This document shows positions 33,685 to 42,498 of a DNA stretch of 43,247 nt, piece after piece. Below the pieces are notes generated by a model that was not told where the DNA came from, ran no database searches, and was given only the letters and a program-made list of their open reading frames with translations. The stretch comes from Parcubacteria bacterium OLB19 (GTDB taxonomy: Bacteria; Patescibacteriota; Minisyncoccia; Phycocordibacterales; UBA918): contig JZEL01000014.1 of NCBI GenBank assembly GCA_001567365.1, forward strand, positions 1 through 43,247, given 5' to 3'. The position numbers were made by a program, and so were the translations under genes. Numbering within the stretch: position 1 is the stretch's first letter; each line of letters begins with the position of its first letter.

Positions 33685-35964
33685 ATGAAATTATTTTCAT
33701 CTCTAAAGCAGGTTCTACCGTTTCTATTGGTAGCCGTACTTACTTTTGGAGTTTTAAACTTCGGATCTTATGATCCTCATAACGAATTAGGAGCGCTTAC
33801 ACCAAGTAGTGCTATAGGTTTTACTATTCCTACTTTTGATGGACCAACTTCAGGTTCATCTAGTTCTGGTTCGTCATCTAGTAGCTCTGGTTCATCTTCA
33901 GGATCAAGTTCCTCAAGTAGCTCGTCATCTAGTAGCAGTTCAGGATCAAGTAGTTCGGCTATGGGTAGTTGTAAGGTAACAGCTAGCTTGACTGAAGTGT
34001 CATATGGTTCGGATATAACTATCTCTTGGACCACTTCTGGTTTTTCTACTATTACTTTGAACGGTGAGGCTGTTAGTGGTTCTTCTGGTTCAAAAACTTT
34101 CCATAACATTAAGGAAAATACTGATTATACATTGGTAGCAAAAAGCGCTGATGGTAATTCTAGTTGTACTTCAACTGTTAGGGTTAAGTGTTTACCACCA
34201 CCTCCACCGATTCCATCAACTTGTACTCTAACACCAACTACTAAGACTATTCTTTCTGGTGAATCTGTAGATCTAACTTGGACTACTTCTAACGCTGCTA
34301 GCGCTACTTTGACTGATTTTGGTACTGTAGCTCTCAGTGGAACAAAGAATACTGGGGCGTTGACTACCAATAAAACCTACACTCTTAATGTTGTCGGTAC
34401 CAACGGTCAAACCGTATCTTGTAAATCAGATATCACCGTGACTGTTACTCCACCTCCTCCAGTTATTACTTGTCAAAATAATGTAAACTTTACTATTAGT
34501 CCTAATAGTATTAAGGAAGGTGATTCAGCTACTCTAACTTGGAGTACAACTGGTATTACTGGTGTTAGTTTTGATAATGGTATAACTGCAACTGGACTTA
34601 GTGGTTCAGTGTCTGTTTCACCAAATGTATCAACTACATATACTCTAACCGCTACTAGTGGTACTTCGACTATTTCTTGTCCAGCATCATTGACGGTAGA
34701 ACGTAATAACGGTGGTGGTGGCGGTGGTGGATCATCTACTCCAACTTGTGAACTAACTGTTTCTAAGAACAAGATTACTAAAGGTACAGAGGTAAAACTA
34801 AAGTGGGAAAGTAGTCGTGCTACCAGTGTGAAATTGATTGATAGTAAGGGCAAGACTTTGGTTACTACTGAAAATCTACTAGGTGATGCCAAGACCGACT
34901 TGTACGATGGTTCAATTACTGTAAAACCAACTAGTGACACAACTTATACATTGATTGTAGAAAGAGGTTCACGTGATCGTGAATGTAAGGTAAAGGTTGA
35001 CGTTGAAGATAATGTGGTAGTGTCACAAATTCGTGATCAACAACCGTTAGTTTCTGGTATTGCCTTAACTGACGTTCCTTATACTGGTTTTGAAGCTGGT
35101 CCAATTCTAACTTTCTTGTTCTACTTTATTCTAATGTTGTGGGCTATGTATGTGGCTTACCTAATAGTGATTAGACGAAACTTGTTAGGTGGTGGATATC
35201 AACTAGCTACACCAACTGAGATAAAAGCGATTCCAGAAACTACTGGTACACAAAATGTTGTTGAAGCAACAATAGTAACTCCAGAGGTAAATAATGTTAA
35301 AGCTTCTGCTCCAGTAAATCTGCCAACTGGCATACCAGTTATTGGTTATGCAAACTATGGTACGATCGCTGGTGATCATATTGATGATGAGATGATTACA
35401 CAAATCGAAAATTATGCTCATACCCAACACGTTCTATTGTCTTCTGATGCTATTCGTCACTTCATAAATAGTACTAATAGTGGTGAAGAAAGGACTGAGG
35501 CACTTGGTCAGGTTATTAAAACTGCAAAATCTAAGTTTCCAACTGAGGACGGATGGGTGGTAGTAAATGAAACTAGGATGAAAGATTTGTGTGCAGATTT
35601 GACACCTAAGCAGTCTGAAGTAATTGTGGCCGAAAACAAAATCCCAACTGTATTACCATCAGGTTCTGGGTCATTGGCGGAAGCGATTGTTACCGGTAAC
35701 GTGGTGGCGGCTTATGAAATGATTGGTAATCGTCCAATGTTTGCTCTAGCTGATGCTGCTTCTGATCTTGATTCAGTAGTGCGTAAGCGTAAGGGTGGTA
35801 ATGAGATTATATCTGAAATGTTGCTACAAGAGACTGCAAAATTGTCTGATGAGCAATTATTGAAAATGGTAGAAGCTTTGACTGGTGCACTCGATGGTAC
35901 TTATACCGATGAGGCGTCAGCTGTAAAGATGGCTATTATGAAAGCAGTAAAAATAGTAGCGTAA
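33685..35964 (+). CDS. Ig-repeat surface protein with internal VPYTG and cytoplasmic domain
   Basis: 759 residues. Signal peptide (about 1-25); Ser/Gly linker (about 56-92, coded by mixed Ser codons); four Ig-like domains (about 95-168, 178-255, 262-340, 353-442), each with paired Cys and the S-TTYTL pattern, split by Pro or Gly runs; VPYTG at 464-468 (DNA 35074-35088); a membrane helix (about 471-495) ending in RR; then about 263 residues inside the cell, of unknown fold, with helical stretches such as LLQETAKLSDEQLLKMVEAL. VPYTG-helix-RR is a sortase sorting signal, but normally it ends the protein. It follows the sortase gene. Confidence 0.88.
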   Translation: MKLFSSLKQVLPFLLVAVLTFGVLNFGSYDPHNELGALTPSSAIGFTIPTFDGPTSGSSSSGSSSSSSGSSSGSSSSSSSSSSSSSGSSSSAMGSCKVTASLTEVSYGSDITISWTTSGFSTITLNGEAVSGSSGSKTFHNIKENTDYTLVAKSADGNSSCTSTVRVKCLPPPPPIPSTCTLTPTTKTILSGESVDLTWTTSNAASATLTDFGTVALSGTKNTGALTTNKTYTLNVVGTNGQTVSCKSDITVTVTPPPPVITCQNNVNFTISPNSIKEGDSATLTWSTTGITGVSFDNGITATGLSGSVSVSPNVSTTYTLTATSGTSTISCPASLTVERNNGGGGGGGSSTPTCELTVSKNKITKGTEVKLKWESSRATSVKLIDSKGKTLVTTENLLGDAKTDLYDGSITVKPTSDTTYTLIVERGSRDRECKVKVDVEDNVVVSQIRDQQPLVSGIALTDVPYTGFEAGPILTFLFYFILMLWAMYVAYLIVIRRNLLGGGYQLATPTEIKAIPETTGTQNVVEATIVTPEVNNVKASAPVNLPTGIPVIGYANYGTIAGDHIDDEMITQIENYAHTQHVLLSSDAIRHFINSTNSGEERTEALGQVIKTAKSKFPTEDGWVVVNETRMKDLCADLTPKQSEVIVAENKIPTVLPSGSGSLAEAIVTGNVVAAYEMIGNRPMFALADAASDLDSVVRKRKGGNEIISEMLLQETAKLSDEQLLKMVEALTGALDGTYTDEASAVKMAIMKAVKIVA

Positions 35965-35977
35965 TCACTACTAAAAG

Positions 35978-36015
35978 TTAAAAAAGCGCCGGCACGAAGT
36001 GCCGGCGCTTTTTAA
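35978..36015 (+). terminator. Terminator of the surface protein gene
   Basis: TTAAAAAAGCGCCGGCAC/GTGCCGGCGCTTTTTAA around GAA, one bulged A, T-run in the 3' arm. Confidence 0.93.
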
Positions 36016-36052
36016 TACCAAGCACCGCGCCTACGGCGCGGGGCTTGGTATT
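36014..36052. repeat. 18-bp inverted repeat without T-run
   Basis: 36014-36031 pairs with 36035-36052 (one mismatch), loop TAC. It reaches the stop of the SET gene. Neither strand has a T-run after it, so it may protect mRNA 3' ends rather than stop transcription. Confidence 0.75.
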
Positions 36053-36473
36053 ACTGCCTCTCAATTTTCTCAGTTTTGGTTTTTTTCTCCAGACACCCAA
36101 TACATTTGCAATTATCTTTACCGATGATTTCGTTGAAATAAAATTTTCCGTAGTTGTAAGTTAATTCTTCGCCAGTTTTGATGTTTCTTTTGGTATAAAT
36201 ATACACATGCTCTTCTTTATCATCTAGTTCTGGATAACAATTTGGTTTACAAGAATGATTGATATAGCGAGCCAGATTTTCTCTGCCTTTGCCATCGATT
36301 GTCCACTTATCATTCAGTTCAAATAAATATTTACCACCTCGTTTGTTGGCCTCCTCTTCAGTAATTTTCTCACCAGTGTATTCAATAATCATTTCTCCTT
36401 TTTTAAAATCACGAAGGGCAAACAATCCCAAACCACTCTGACTTTTTTTAGTTTGTACATTTTCATTTTTCAT
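36051..36473 (-). CDS. SET-domain protein (putative lysine methyltransferase)
   Basis: 140 residues, essentially a bare SET domain: GLGLFALRDFKKGEMIIEYTGE, the SAM/knot motif INHSCKPNCYPE (about 71-82), GEELTYNYG (about 102-110), and a post-SET-like CKCIGC (122-127). The family transfers methyl groups from SAM to lysines, typically histones in eukaryotes; bacterial members are mostly found in host-associated or CPR lineages. The substrate here is unknown; ribosomal or DNA-binding proteins are possible. Divergent from xfp. Confidence 0.9.
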   Translation of the reverse strand: MKNENVQTKKSQSGLGLFALRDFKKGEMIIEYTGEKITEEEANKRGGKYLFELNDKWTIDGKGRENLARYINHSCKPNCYPELDDKEEHVYIYTKRNIKTGEELTYNYGKFYFNEIIGKDNCKCIGCLEKKTKTEKIERQ

Positions 36474-36540
36474 AAGTGATAAATATTATAATGTCTTCAG
36501 TGGTTTTGAACAGTGTATAAAAAATAATTTAAGGGGAATT

Positions 36541-36549
36541 TGTTATCAT
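36541..36549 (+). promoter_or_regulatory. Extended -10 for xfp, leaderless
   Basis: TG-T-TATCAT ends 6 nt before the ATG at 36556, so the transcript should start at or next to the start codon. Confidence 0.55.
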
Positions 36550-36555
36550 ATTGAT

Positions 36556-38913
36556 ATGAATCAAGTTCTTGAAAAATATATCAGAGCCACTAATTATCTC
36601 TCTGCTACACAAATTTATTTGCGTGATAATTTCTTATTAAGAGAACCCTTACAACGTAAACATATAAAACCCAGACTCCTTGGTCATTGGGGTACTTGTC
36701 CGGGTGTAAATTTCACTTACGCACATTTGAATAGAGCAATCATTGCTCACGATCTAGATATGCTTTTTGTGCTTGGTCCCGGACATGGTTTTCCGGCTAT
36801 TCAGGCAAACTTATTTTTAGAGGGTACTTTATCAAAGTATTATAAAGATATCGGTCGCAATAGTGAAGGTATTGCCAAAATGGTAAAACAATTTAGTTGG
36901 CCATATGGTTTCCCTAGTCATAGTAATCCGGAGGCACCAGGAGTAATTTTAGAGGGTGGGGAATTAGGTTATTCACTTTCCACTTCTTACGGAGCGGTTT
37001 TAGACAATCCTAATTTGATTGTTGCTTGTTTGATTGGTGACGGTGAAGCGGAAACTGGCCCAATTGCGACAGCTTGGCATTTAAATAAATTACTTGATCC
37101 TGCTCATAATGGTGCTGTGCTCCCGATACTACATTTGAACGGTTACAAAATATCTGGACCAACTTTCTTTGGTCGAATGAGTGATGATGAACTCTCGGCT
37201 CTGTTTACTGGTTATGGTTATAAACCATATTTTGTGGATTCTTATACTGAGGACGATGTGCATGCAAGAATGCAGACTGTTCTTGATCAGGCTATTAACG
37301 ATATTCATTTTACGCAACACTGTGCTAAAGAAGGAAGTTTGCGTGACAATCCACGTTGGCCAATGCTTATTCTTCGTACTCCAAAAGGTTGGCATAGTAT
37401 TGCCCAAATTGGTGATAAAAAGATTGAGGATAATCATTATTCACATCAAGTTATCGCTGATGGTGCGTTGCAGAATGATGAGGAATTTAGATTGTTGGAA
37501 GAATGGCTACGATCCTATCGTTTCGATGAGCTTTTTGACGGTGAAAGATTTGATGCCGATATTGAATCATTAATACCAAGAGAGGGTAGGTGTATGGGAG
37601 ATAATAAGCACGCTTTCGGCGGACAAGCTGTTTGCCAACCGCTTAATTTGCCTAATATTTATGAATACGATAGAGAAAATACTTGTAATTTAGATGATCC
37701 AATTTGTGGTGAGGTAAGTAGTATGGAAAAGATCGGTGCTTATCTTCGTGATACAATGCAACTAAACGAAGGTGAGAGGAATTTACGTTTATTTTCACCA
37801 GATGAAACTTACTCCAATAAGTTACAAGCAGTTTTTGATTATACTAATCGCACTTTTGTATGGCCACATAAGGAGTGGGATAAGGATCTGGCGCATGATG
37901 GCCGAGTAATGGAAATGTTATCTGAACATAGTCTTCAGGGTCTTTTACAAGGTTATGTTTTAACTGGTCGACATGGAGTGTTTGCTTCCTACGAAGCATT
38001 TATTCAGATTGTAGCCAGTATGGTCGATCAGTATGCTAAATTCTTAAAAATCGCTCGCAATGTGTCATGGCGTGGAGTAATCCCATCGTTAAATTACATC
38101 TTAACATCAACCGGTTGGCGACAAGAACACAATGGCTTTTCTCACCAAAATCCAGGTTTTATTGATGATGTATTGCAACGCCAAGGTTGTTTTACCAATG
38201 TCTATTTCCCAGCTGACGCCAACATTGCTTTAGTAACATTTAAGAGAATGCTCGAATCTACGCGTGAGATTAACGTTATGGTTTGTGAAAAAAGACCACT
38301 ACCAGTTTGGCGAACAATAGCTGAAGCCGAAAATGATGTTAGGGATGGCATCTCAATTTGGGATTTTGCTAGTGATAAAGATCCTCATGTAGTCTTAGCT
38401 GCGGCTGGGGACTATCCTACCCAAGAGGTTTTGGCAGCTATCAGTATTGTGCGTCAAAACCTACCAAAATTGCGAATGCGCTTTGTGAGCATTACTTCGC
38501 TGTCGGCTCTTGGTATCGGTAATTCCACTTGTCGAGTCCTGCCATATAGTTTTGAAGACTATTTTACTGAAGACAAACCTATTATTGTGAATTTTCATGG
38601 CTATCCGCAAACTATGAAGCAAGTTTTGTTCGACTATGGTTGTGATGCGGAGAGGGTTCGTGTACATGGATATGAGGAAACCGGATCAACTACCACTCCT
38701 TTTGATATGATGGTAAGAAATCGAGTCGACCGTTTTCGTTTAGCGATGGAGGTCTATAACGTAGCCTTTAAAGCTGGAGTTGCCAGTGAAAAGAAAATAA
38801 GAAGTTTGATAGATGAAATACAAACTAAATTGTCAGATCATCGTGCTTATGTAATCGAAAATGGTGATGATCCTATAGATATAACAAATTGGATATGGGA
38901 GTCACGCTCATAG
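36556..38913 (+). CDS. xfp: Phosphoketolase (xylulose-5-P/fructose-6-P)
   Basis: 785 residues, full length. Splits xylulose 5-phosphate (or fructose 6-phosphate) with phosphate into acetyl phosphate and glyceraldehyde 3-phosphate (or erythrose 4-phosphate), using thiamine diphosphate. Seen: LLGHWGTCPGVNFTYAHLNR, GPGHGFPAIQANLFLEG, the ThDP motif GDGEAETGPIATAWHLNK, NGYKISGPTFFGR, GFSHQNPGFIDD. Its last codons overlap the start of ackA, giving a two-gene acetate/ATP module. Confidence 0.96.
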   Translation: MNQVLEKYIRATNYLSATQIYLRDNFLLREPLQRKHIKPRLLGHWGTCPGVNFTYAHLNRAIIAHDLDMLFVLGPGHGFPAIQANLFLEGTLSKYYKDIGRNSEGIAKMVKQFSWPYGFPSHSNPEAPGVILEGGELGYSLSTSYGAVLDNPNLIVACLIGDGEAETGPIATAWHLNKLLDPAHNGAVLPILHLNGYKISGPTFFGRMSDDELSALFTGYGYKPYFVDSYTEDDVHARMQTVLDQAINDIHFTQHCAKEGSLRDNPRWPMLILRTPKGWHSIAQIGDKKIEDNHYSHQVIADGALQNDEEFRLLEEWLRSYRFDELFDGERFDADIESLIPREGRCMGDNKHAFGGQAVCQPLNLPNIYEYDRENTCNLDDPICGEVSSMEKIGAYLRDTMQLNEGERNLRLFSPDETYSNKLQAVFDYTNRTFVWPHKEWDKDLAHDGRVMEMLSEHSLQGLLQGYVLTGRHGVFASYEAFIQIVASMVDQYAKFLKIARNVSWRGVIPSLNYILTSTGWRQEHNGFSHQNPGFIDDVLQRQGCFTNVYFPADANIALVTFKRMLESTREINVMVCEKRPLPVWRTIAEAENDVRDGISIWDFASDKDPHVVLAAAGDYPTQEVLAAISIVRQNLPKLRMRFVSITSLSALGIGNSTCRVLPYSFEDYFTEDKPIIVNFHGYPQTMKQVLFDYGCDAERVRVHGYEETGSTTTPFDMMVRNRVDRFRLAMEVYNVAFKAGVASEKKIRSLIDEIQTKLSDHRAYVIENGDDPIDITNWIWESRS

Positions 38914-40064
38914 TTAATCCTGGTAGTTCATCGAAAAAATTTGCCTTGTACAAAGATGATGTGCGAGTGCTTGATGCTTATGTTGAAAGTGGTGGTGATG
39001 GCTATAATGTTTGCACTTTACTAAAAGGTGTACAACAAGGGTGTACAACAATCAACCGAAGACGTTTTCATGAGAGTCTTAATGATTTTTTGCAAAAGGC
39101 TAAAGAATTAAATTTAATTAACGATTTATTTGATATTGAAAAAGTGGCGGTGAGAGTAGTAGCTCCGGGAACTTTTTTTCAAGAACACAAAGTGCTCGAT
39201 GTTGGATACATGCAGAAATTAAAATCCGTGGAAGCAATTGTTCCTCTGCATATACCACATCTTCTAAAAGAAATTGAGATAATTAACAAGGAATTGCCAC
39301 ATATTAAATTGTTGGCTGTATCTGATAGCGCTTTTCATAGCACTATACCTGATTTTATTAGGGAATATTCCTTATCCGAAAGCGAGACTAAATCTCATGA
39401 TTTGTATCGTTTTGGTTACCACGGTCTATCAGTGGCGTCGGTGATAAGAAGAATTCATGCGGTGGTGGGAATGGACGCGGAAAGGGTGGTGGTTTGTCAT
39501 ATTGGTAGTGGCGTAAGTGTAACTGCTATCAAAAATGGTAAAAGTTTAGATAATTCTATGGGGTATGCGCCCGGTAATGGTCTTATTATGGGTAGTAGAG
39601 CTGGGGATCTTGATACAGGGGCACTTTTAACTTTGATGCAAATTAAAAATATGAAAGCTATTGATGCTCAAAATTTTGTTCAAACCAGTGGTGGTCTTAA
39701 AGGTATGACCGGTGATAATGACTTGCGCATTTTACTGGAGAGAAAGGTTAAAGGTGAAGTTTTAGCTACTAAGGCGATTGCAAGTTTTGTTTATCAGATT
39801 CAAAAAACTATCGGTGCCTATACCGCGGTTTTGGGTGGTTTGGATTTACTGGTTTTTACCGCCACAGCTGGCGAGCGTAGTTCAATTCTGCGTGACCTGA
39901 TAACCAAAAATTTGTCTGGTATCGGAATTGTTATTGATCAAGATAAAAACGAAGCCTGTATTAGTAAGAATGGCGTTATTAGTCAAATGGGAATTAATAC
40001 AAAAGTAGCAGTGATAAAAACTGACGAAACTGACGAAATTTTCCGAATAACAAAAACGTTATAA
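38895..40064 (+). CDS. ackA: Acetate kinase
   Basis: Makes ATP and acetate from acetyl phosphate and ADP. 389 residues from the ATG at 38895, which overlaps the end of xfp by 19 nt. Seen: LIVNPGSSSKKFALYKDD, DSAFHSTIPDF with the catalytic Asp, RFGYHGLSVASV, CHIGSGVSVTAIKNGKSLDNSMG, GSRAGDLDTGALL. The phosphate-binding signatures differ slightly from E. coli AckA (NPGSSS for NAGSSS; TAGERSSILRD in place of GIGENSPEVR), but the Glu is kept. Works with xfp. Confidence 0.93.
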   Translation: MGVTLIVNPGSSSKKFALYKDDVRVLDAYVESGGDGYNVCTLLKGVQQGCTTINRRRFHESLNDFLQKAKELNLINDLFDIEKVAVRVVAPGTFFQEHKVLDVGYMQKLKSVEAIVPLHIPHLLKEIEIINKELPHIKLLAVSDSAFHSTIPDFIREYSLSESETKSHDLYRFGYHGLSVASVIRRIHAVVGMDAERVVVCHIGSGVSVTAIKNGKSLDNSMGYAPGNGLIMGSRAGDLDTGALLTLMQIKNMKAIDAQNFVQTSGGLKGMTGDNDLRILLERKVKGEVLATKAIASFVYQIQKTIGAYTAVLGGLDLLVFTATAGERSSILRDLITKNLSGIGIVIDQDKNEACISKNGVISQMGINTKVAVIKTDETDEIFRITKTL

Positions 40065-40073
40065 TTTTTCTGA

Positions 40074-40079
40074 TATAGT
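40074..40079 (+). promoter_or_regulatory. -10 box of the histidine kinase gene
   Basis: TG-A-TATAGT (TATAGT at 40074-40079) ends 5 nt before the ATG at 40085: leaderless layout. Confidence 0.5.
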
Positions 40080-40084
40080 TAACT

Positions 40085-41389
40085 ATGATGAATAAAACTG
40101 AAGAAAAAAGAAGCGCTTCATTTGCCATAATTCAGGCAGCTTTTGTCTTCATGTTCCTTTTTTCATTGCTGTTAGGATCGGTGATTTTTTATGATTTCTC
40201 TAATGTCAATTTGGGAGCATTGGCTTTTATTATTGCGACCATTTGCTCACTTCTTTTAGCTAAAAATATTTACGAAATAGCCAATAATGAAGAGAAGCAG
40301 AAGGAAATAGGTAAAAAAATTTCAGATGATTACATAAATCATCCGCCTAAAAAACTTTTTACCGAAGTTTATGATAATAGTCCAATTGCTTATTTGATTT
40401 TGGATAAAAATGGAAAAATAGTTTCCACTAACAAATCAGCAGTTCGATTACTTGGTCGTTCACCGGTAATTTTAAAAGATACAGCTTTTTTCTCTTGTGT
40501 TGATACTAGTAAAACTGAGCATTTGGTTTTAATTAAAGAAAAATTCCGTAACGGAGTGGTAGTAGTTGATGAGGAGATAGAAATCAGTCGTGATGAAGGT
40601 CCTGCCTGGGCAACTATGTCTATATTGCCCTTCACCGATTCTTTGGGTAATAGAGCGAGTTTGGTAACGCTTTTAGATATTACTAAACAAAAAGAAGTAG
40701 ATACTGCCAAATCAGAATTTGTGTCTTTGGCTTCACACCAACTACGGACACCTATTGCTGGAATGCGTTGGAGTGCAGAGTTGTTATTGATGGATGAGGT
40801 GGGTACTCTCACTAAGCAACAACGTCGTTATGTCAACCGTCTATTAACTAATATCCAGAGAATGGCTAATTTGATTGATGATTTTCTGCAGGTTTCTAGG
40901 TTTGATCTTGGTACAAGAGAATTAGAAACTGAAGTGGTAGATATACAAAAAATGATTGACGAAGTTGTTGGTGAACAAACAGTTTTGTTTAGTAGCAAAA
41001 ATCTAAAATTAGAAAAACATTTTGATAACAGTATTAAAGAATTTGTAACTGATGCTAAGTTGCTTAGAATGATAATTACCAATCTGTACAACAATGCTAT
41101 TAAATATTCGAAAAATGATGGTGAGGTAGAGATTTCCTACTTACGAGAAGGGAACGATTTGATTTTTAGCGTACGTGATTCGGGTATAGGTATTCCTAAA
41201 AGCGATCAACCAAGAATCTTCTCTAAGGTTTTTAGAGCCAGTAACGCAATGAAAGAAGTTCCAGATGGTACCGGACTCGGACTTTATATAGTGAAGAAAG
41301 CTGTACAGGTATTGCGTGGGCGTGTCACATTTAAATCAACCGAAAATGTTGGTACAACTTTTACCGTGGTCATTCCAGTTACACTTTAG
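40085..41389 (+). CDS. Sensor histidine kinase
   Basis: 434 residues. Two N-terminal membrane helices (about 13-35 and 43-60) with almost no outside loop, a PAS domain (about 91-200, SPIAYLILDKNGKIVSTNKSA), HisKA with the phospho-acceptor H218 in SLASHQLRTP, and HATPase with NLYNNAIKYS, DSGIGIPKSDQPRIF and DGTGLGLYIVKK. With so little outside the membrane it probably senses membrane or cytoplasmic signals. Its stop codon overlaps that of the convergent receiver gene. Confidence 0.93.
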   Translation: MMNKTEEKRSASFAIIQAAFVFMFLFSLLLGSVIFYDFSNVNLGALAFIIATICSLLLAKNIYEIANNEEKQKEIGKKISDDYINHPPKKLFTEVYDNSPIAYLILDKNGKIVSTNKSAVRLLGRSPVILKDTAFFSCVDTSKTEHLVLIKEKFRNGVVVVDEEIEISRDEGPAWATMSILPFTDSLGNRASLVTLLDITKQKEVDTAKSEFVSLASHQLRTPIAGMRWSAELLLMDEVGTLTKQQRRYVNRLLTNIQRMANLIDDFLQVSRFDLGTRELETEVVDIQKMIDEVVGEQTVLFSSKNLKLEKHFDNSIKEFVTDAKLLRMIITNLYNNAIKYSKNDGEVEISYLREGNDLIFSVRDSGIGIPKSDQPRIFSKVFRASNAMKEVPDGTGLGLYIVKKAVQVLRGRVTFKSTENVGTTFTVVIPVTL

Positions 41390-41757
41390 TTTAGTTCCTT
41401 TTCAATCCTTTTTATTAAGTCGCTAATACCACTATTGGCTTTATGAATTATATCGTCAGCGTTAACTCCTAGGTCAGTAATAGTTTTTTCGTTCACATCT
41501 GAGGCGGTAATGATAAGTACTTTTGCTTTTTTGCCCCACGTATCCTTTTTTAGTTCGGACATTACTTGTACGCCACTTATATCTGGCAAACGTAGATCGA
41601 GTAGTATTAAGTCCGGATGTTCTCTTAGTGCTATATCTAAACCATTTTTACCTTCGGTAGCAGTAAGGGTCTTGTACTCCTTAATAGTGAGCATGTCCAC
41701 TAAAGAGGCGGCTAAATCGGCAGAATCTTCAATAATAAGGATAGTTTTTTGCAACAT
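41386..41757 (-). CDS. Stand-alone response-regulator receiver
   Basis: 123 residues, one REC domain and no output domain. Acidic pair E10-D11 (IIEDSAD), phospho-acceptor D54 in LILLDLRLPD, Thr in IITASD, Lys in IIHKANS. CheY/Spo0F-like: it may bind a partner or pass phosphate on. Tail-to-tail with the histidine kinase with 4 nt of overlap, so their mRNAs are partly antisense. Confidence 0.93.
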   Translation of the reverse strand: MLQKTILIIEDSADLAASLVDMLTIKEYKTLTATEGKNGLDIALREHPDLILLDLRLPDISGVQVMSELKKDTWGKKAKVLIITASDVNEKTITDLGVNADDIIHKANSGISDLIKRIEKELN

Positions 41758-41849
41758 ATTGATAATTGTAGCGTATTTATAGGACGATGGGTAGTTATGT
41801 TTGTAAGTTACGCCTTAATTATTCGTCATATTAAGGTAAAATAAAAAAT

Positions 41850-42488
41850 ATGGAAAATCAAAAAAATATTAAATGGATAATAGTCTTATTAGTGGCTGTA
41901 GCTTTAGGTTTCGGTTTTTATCTCTTTGGTCCTCAGGCTGATGATAGGACTGTGGCTGTAAACGTAATTGAAAAAATTGAAAATAAGGATCTAAATTTTT
42001 CATTTTCTTATGAGAGTGGTGAAACAGCTCTGAGTTCTATGGAAACATTGCAGAATCAACCAAATGACACATCCTTATTAAAAATGTATGTTTTGATGGA
42101 ATCAAAATCTTTAGATGAGTTTAATAAAGCCAAGGAGGAAGGTCAGGGTCGTGAAGCGCCTCCATCTATTAGTGTTTTGGTCTTCGATAAGGCTTCATCG
42201 AGTGAAGCACAAAATGCTACTTCCAGTTCTTCTTTTGATAAGATAAAGCAATGGGCATCAGACAATAGTCAATTCACAAGTCTAAATCTAGCACAGGGAA
42301 CAATTGAGGAAGTTAAAATTGATGGTGCTTCGGCCATTCATTACAAGGCTGATGGTTTGTATCCTCAAGATGTCTATGTAGTGAGATATGGGAAGAAAAT
42401 GTATTTGTTTGTTGGACAATATTTAGAGGAAGGAGATTATATGCAAACCTCTTATAAGAAACTAATTGAGACAGTTGTATTTGATTAA
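41850..42488 (+). CDS. Membrane-anchored unknown protein
   Basis: 212 residues; N-terminal membrane helix (about 9-27, WIIVLLVAVALGFGFYLFG), then an exported alpha/beta domain with FSFSYESGETALSS and a C-terminal VVRYGKKMYLFVGQYLEEGDYMQTSYKKLIETVVFD, similar in style to PsbP-like lipocalin-type domains, though not certain. No Cys. Followed at 10 nt by a 30-residue ORF. Confidence 0.7.
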   Translation: MENQKNIKWIIVLLVAVALGFGFYLFGPQADDRTVAVNVIEKIENKDLNFSFSYESGETALSSMETLQNQPNDTSLLKMYVLMESKSLDEFNKAKEEGQGREAPPSISVLVFDKASSSEAQNATSSSSFDKIKQWASDNSQFTSLNLAQGTIEEVKIDGASAIHYKADGLYPQDVYVVRYGKKMYLFVGQYLEEGDYMQTSYKKLIETVVFD

Positions 42489-42498
42489 TGAACAAAGA

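Noticed and set aside
33777-34940. Long antisense open frames over the surface protein gene
   Set aside because: Shadow frames from Ser/Thr-rich coding; no start signals.
36014-36052. Terminator of the SET gene
   Set aside because: No T-run on either strand after the stem; listed as an inverted repeat.
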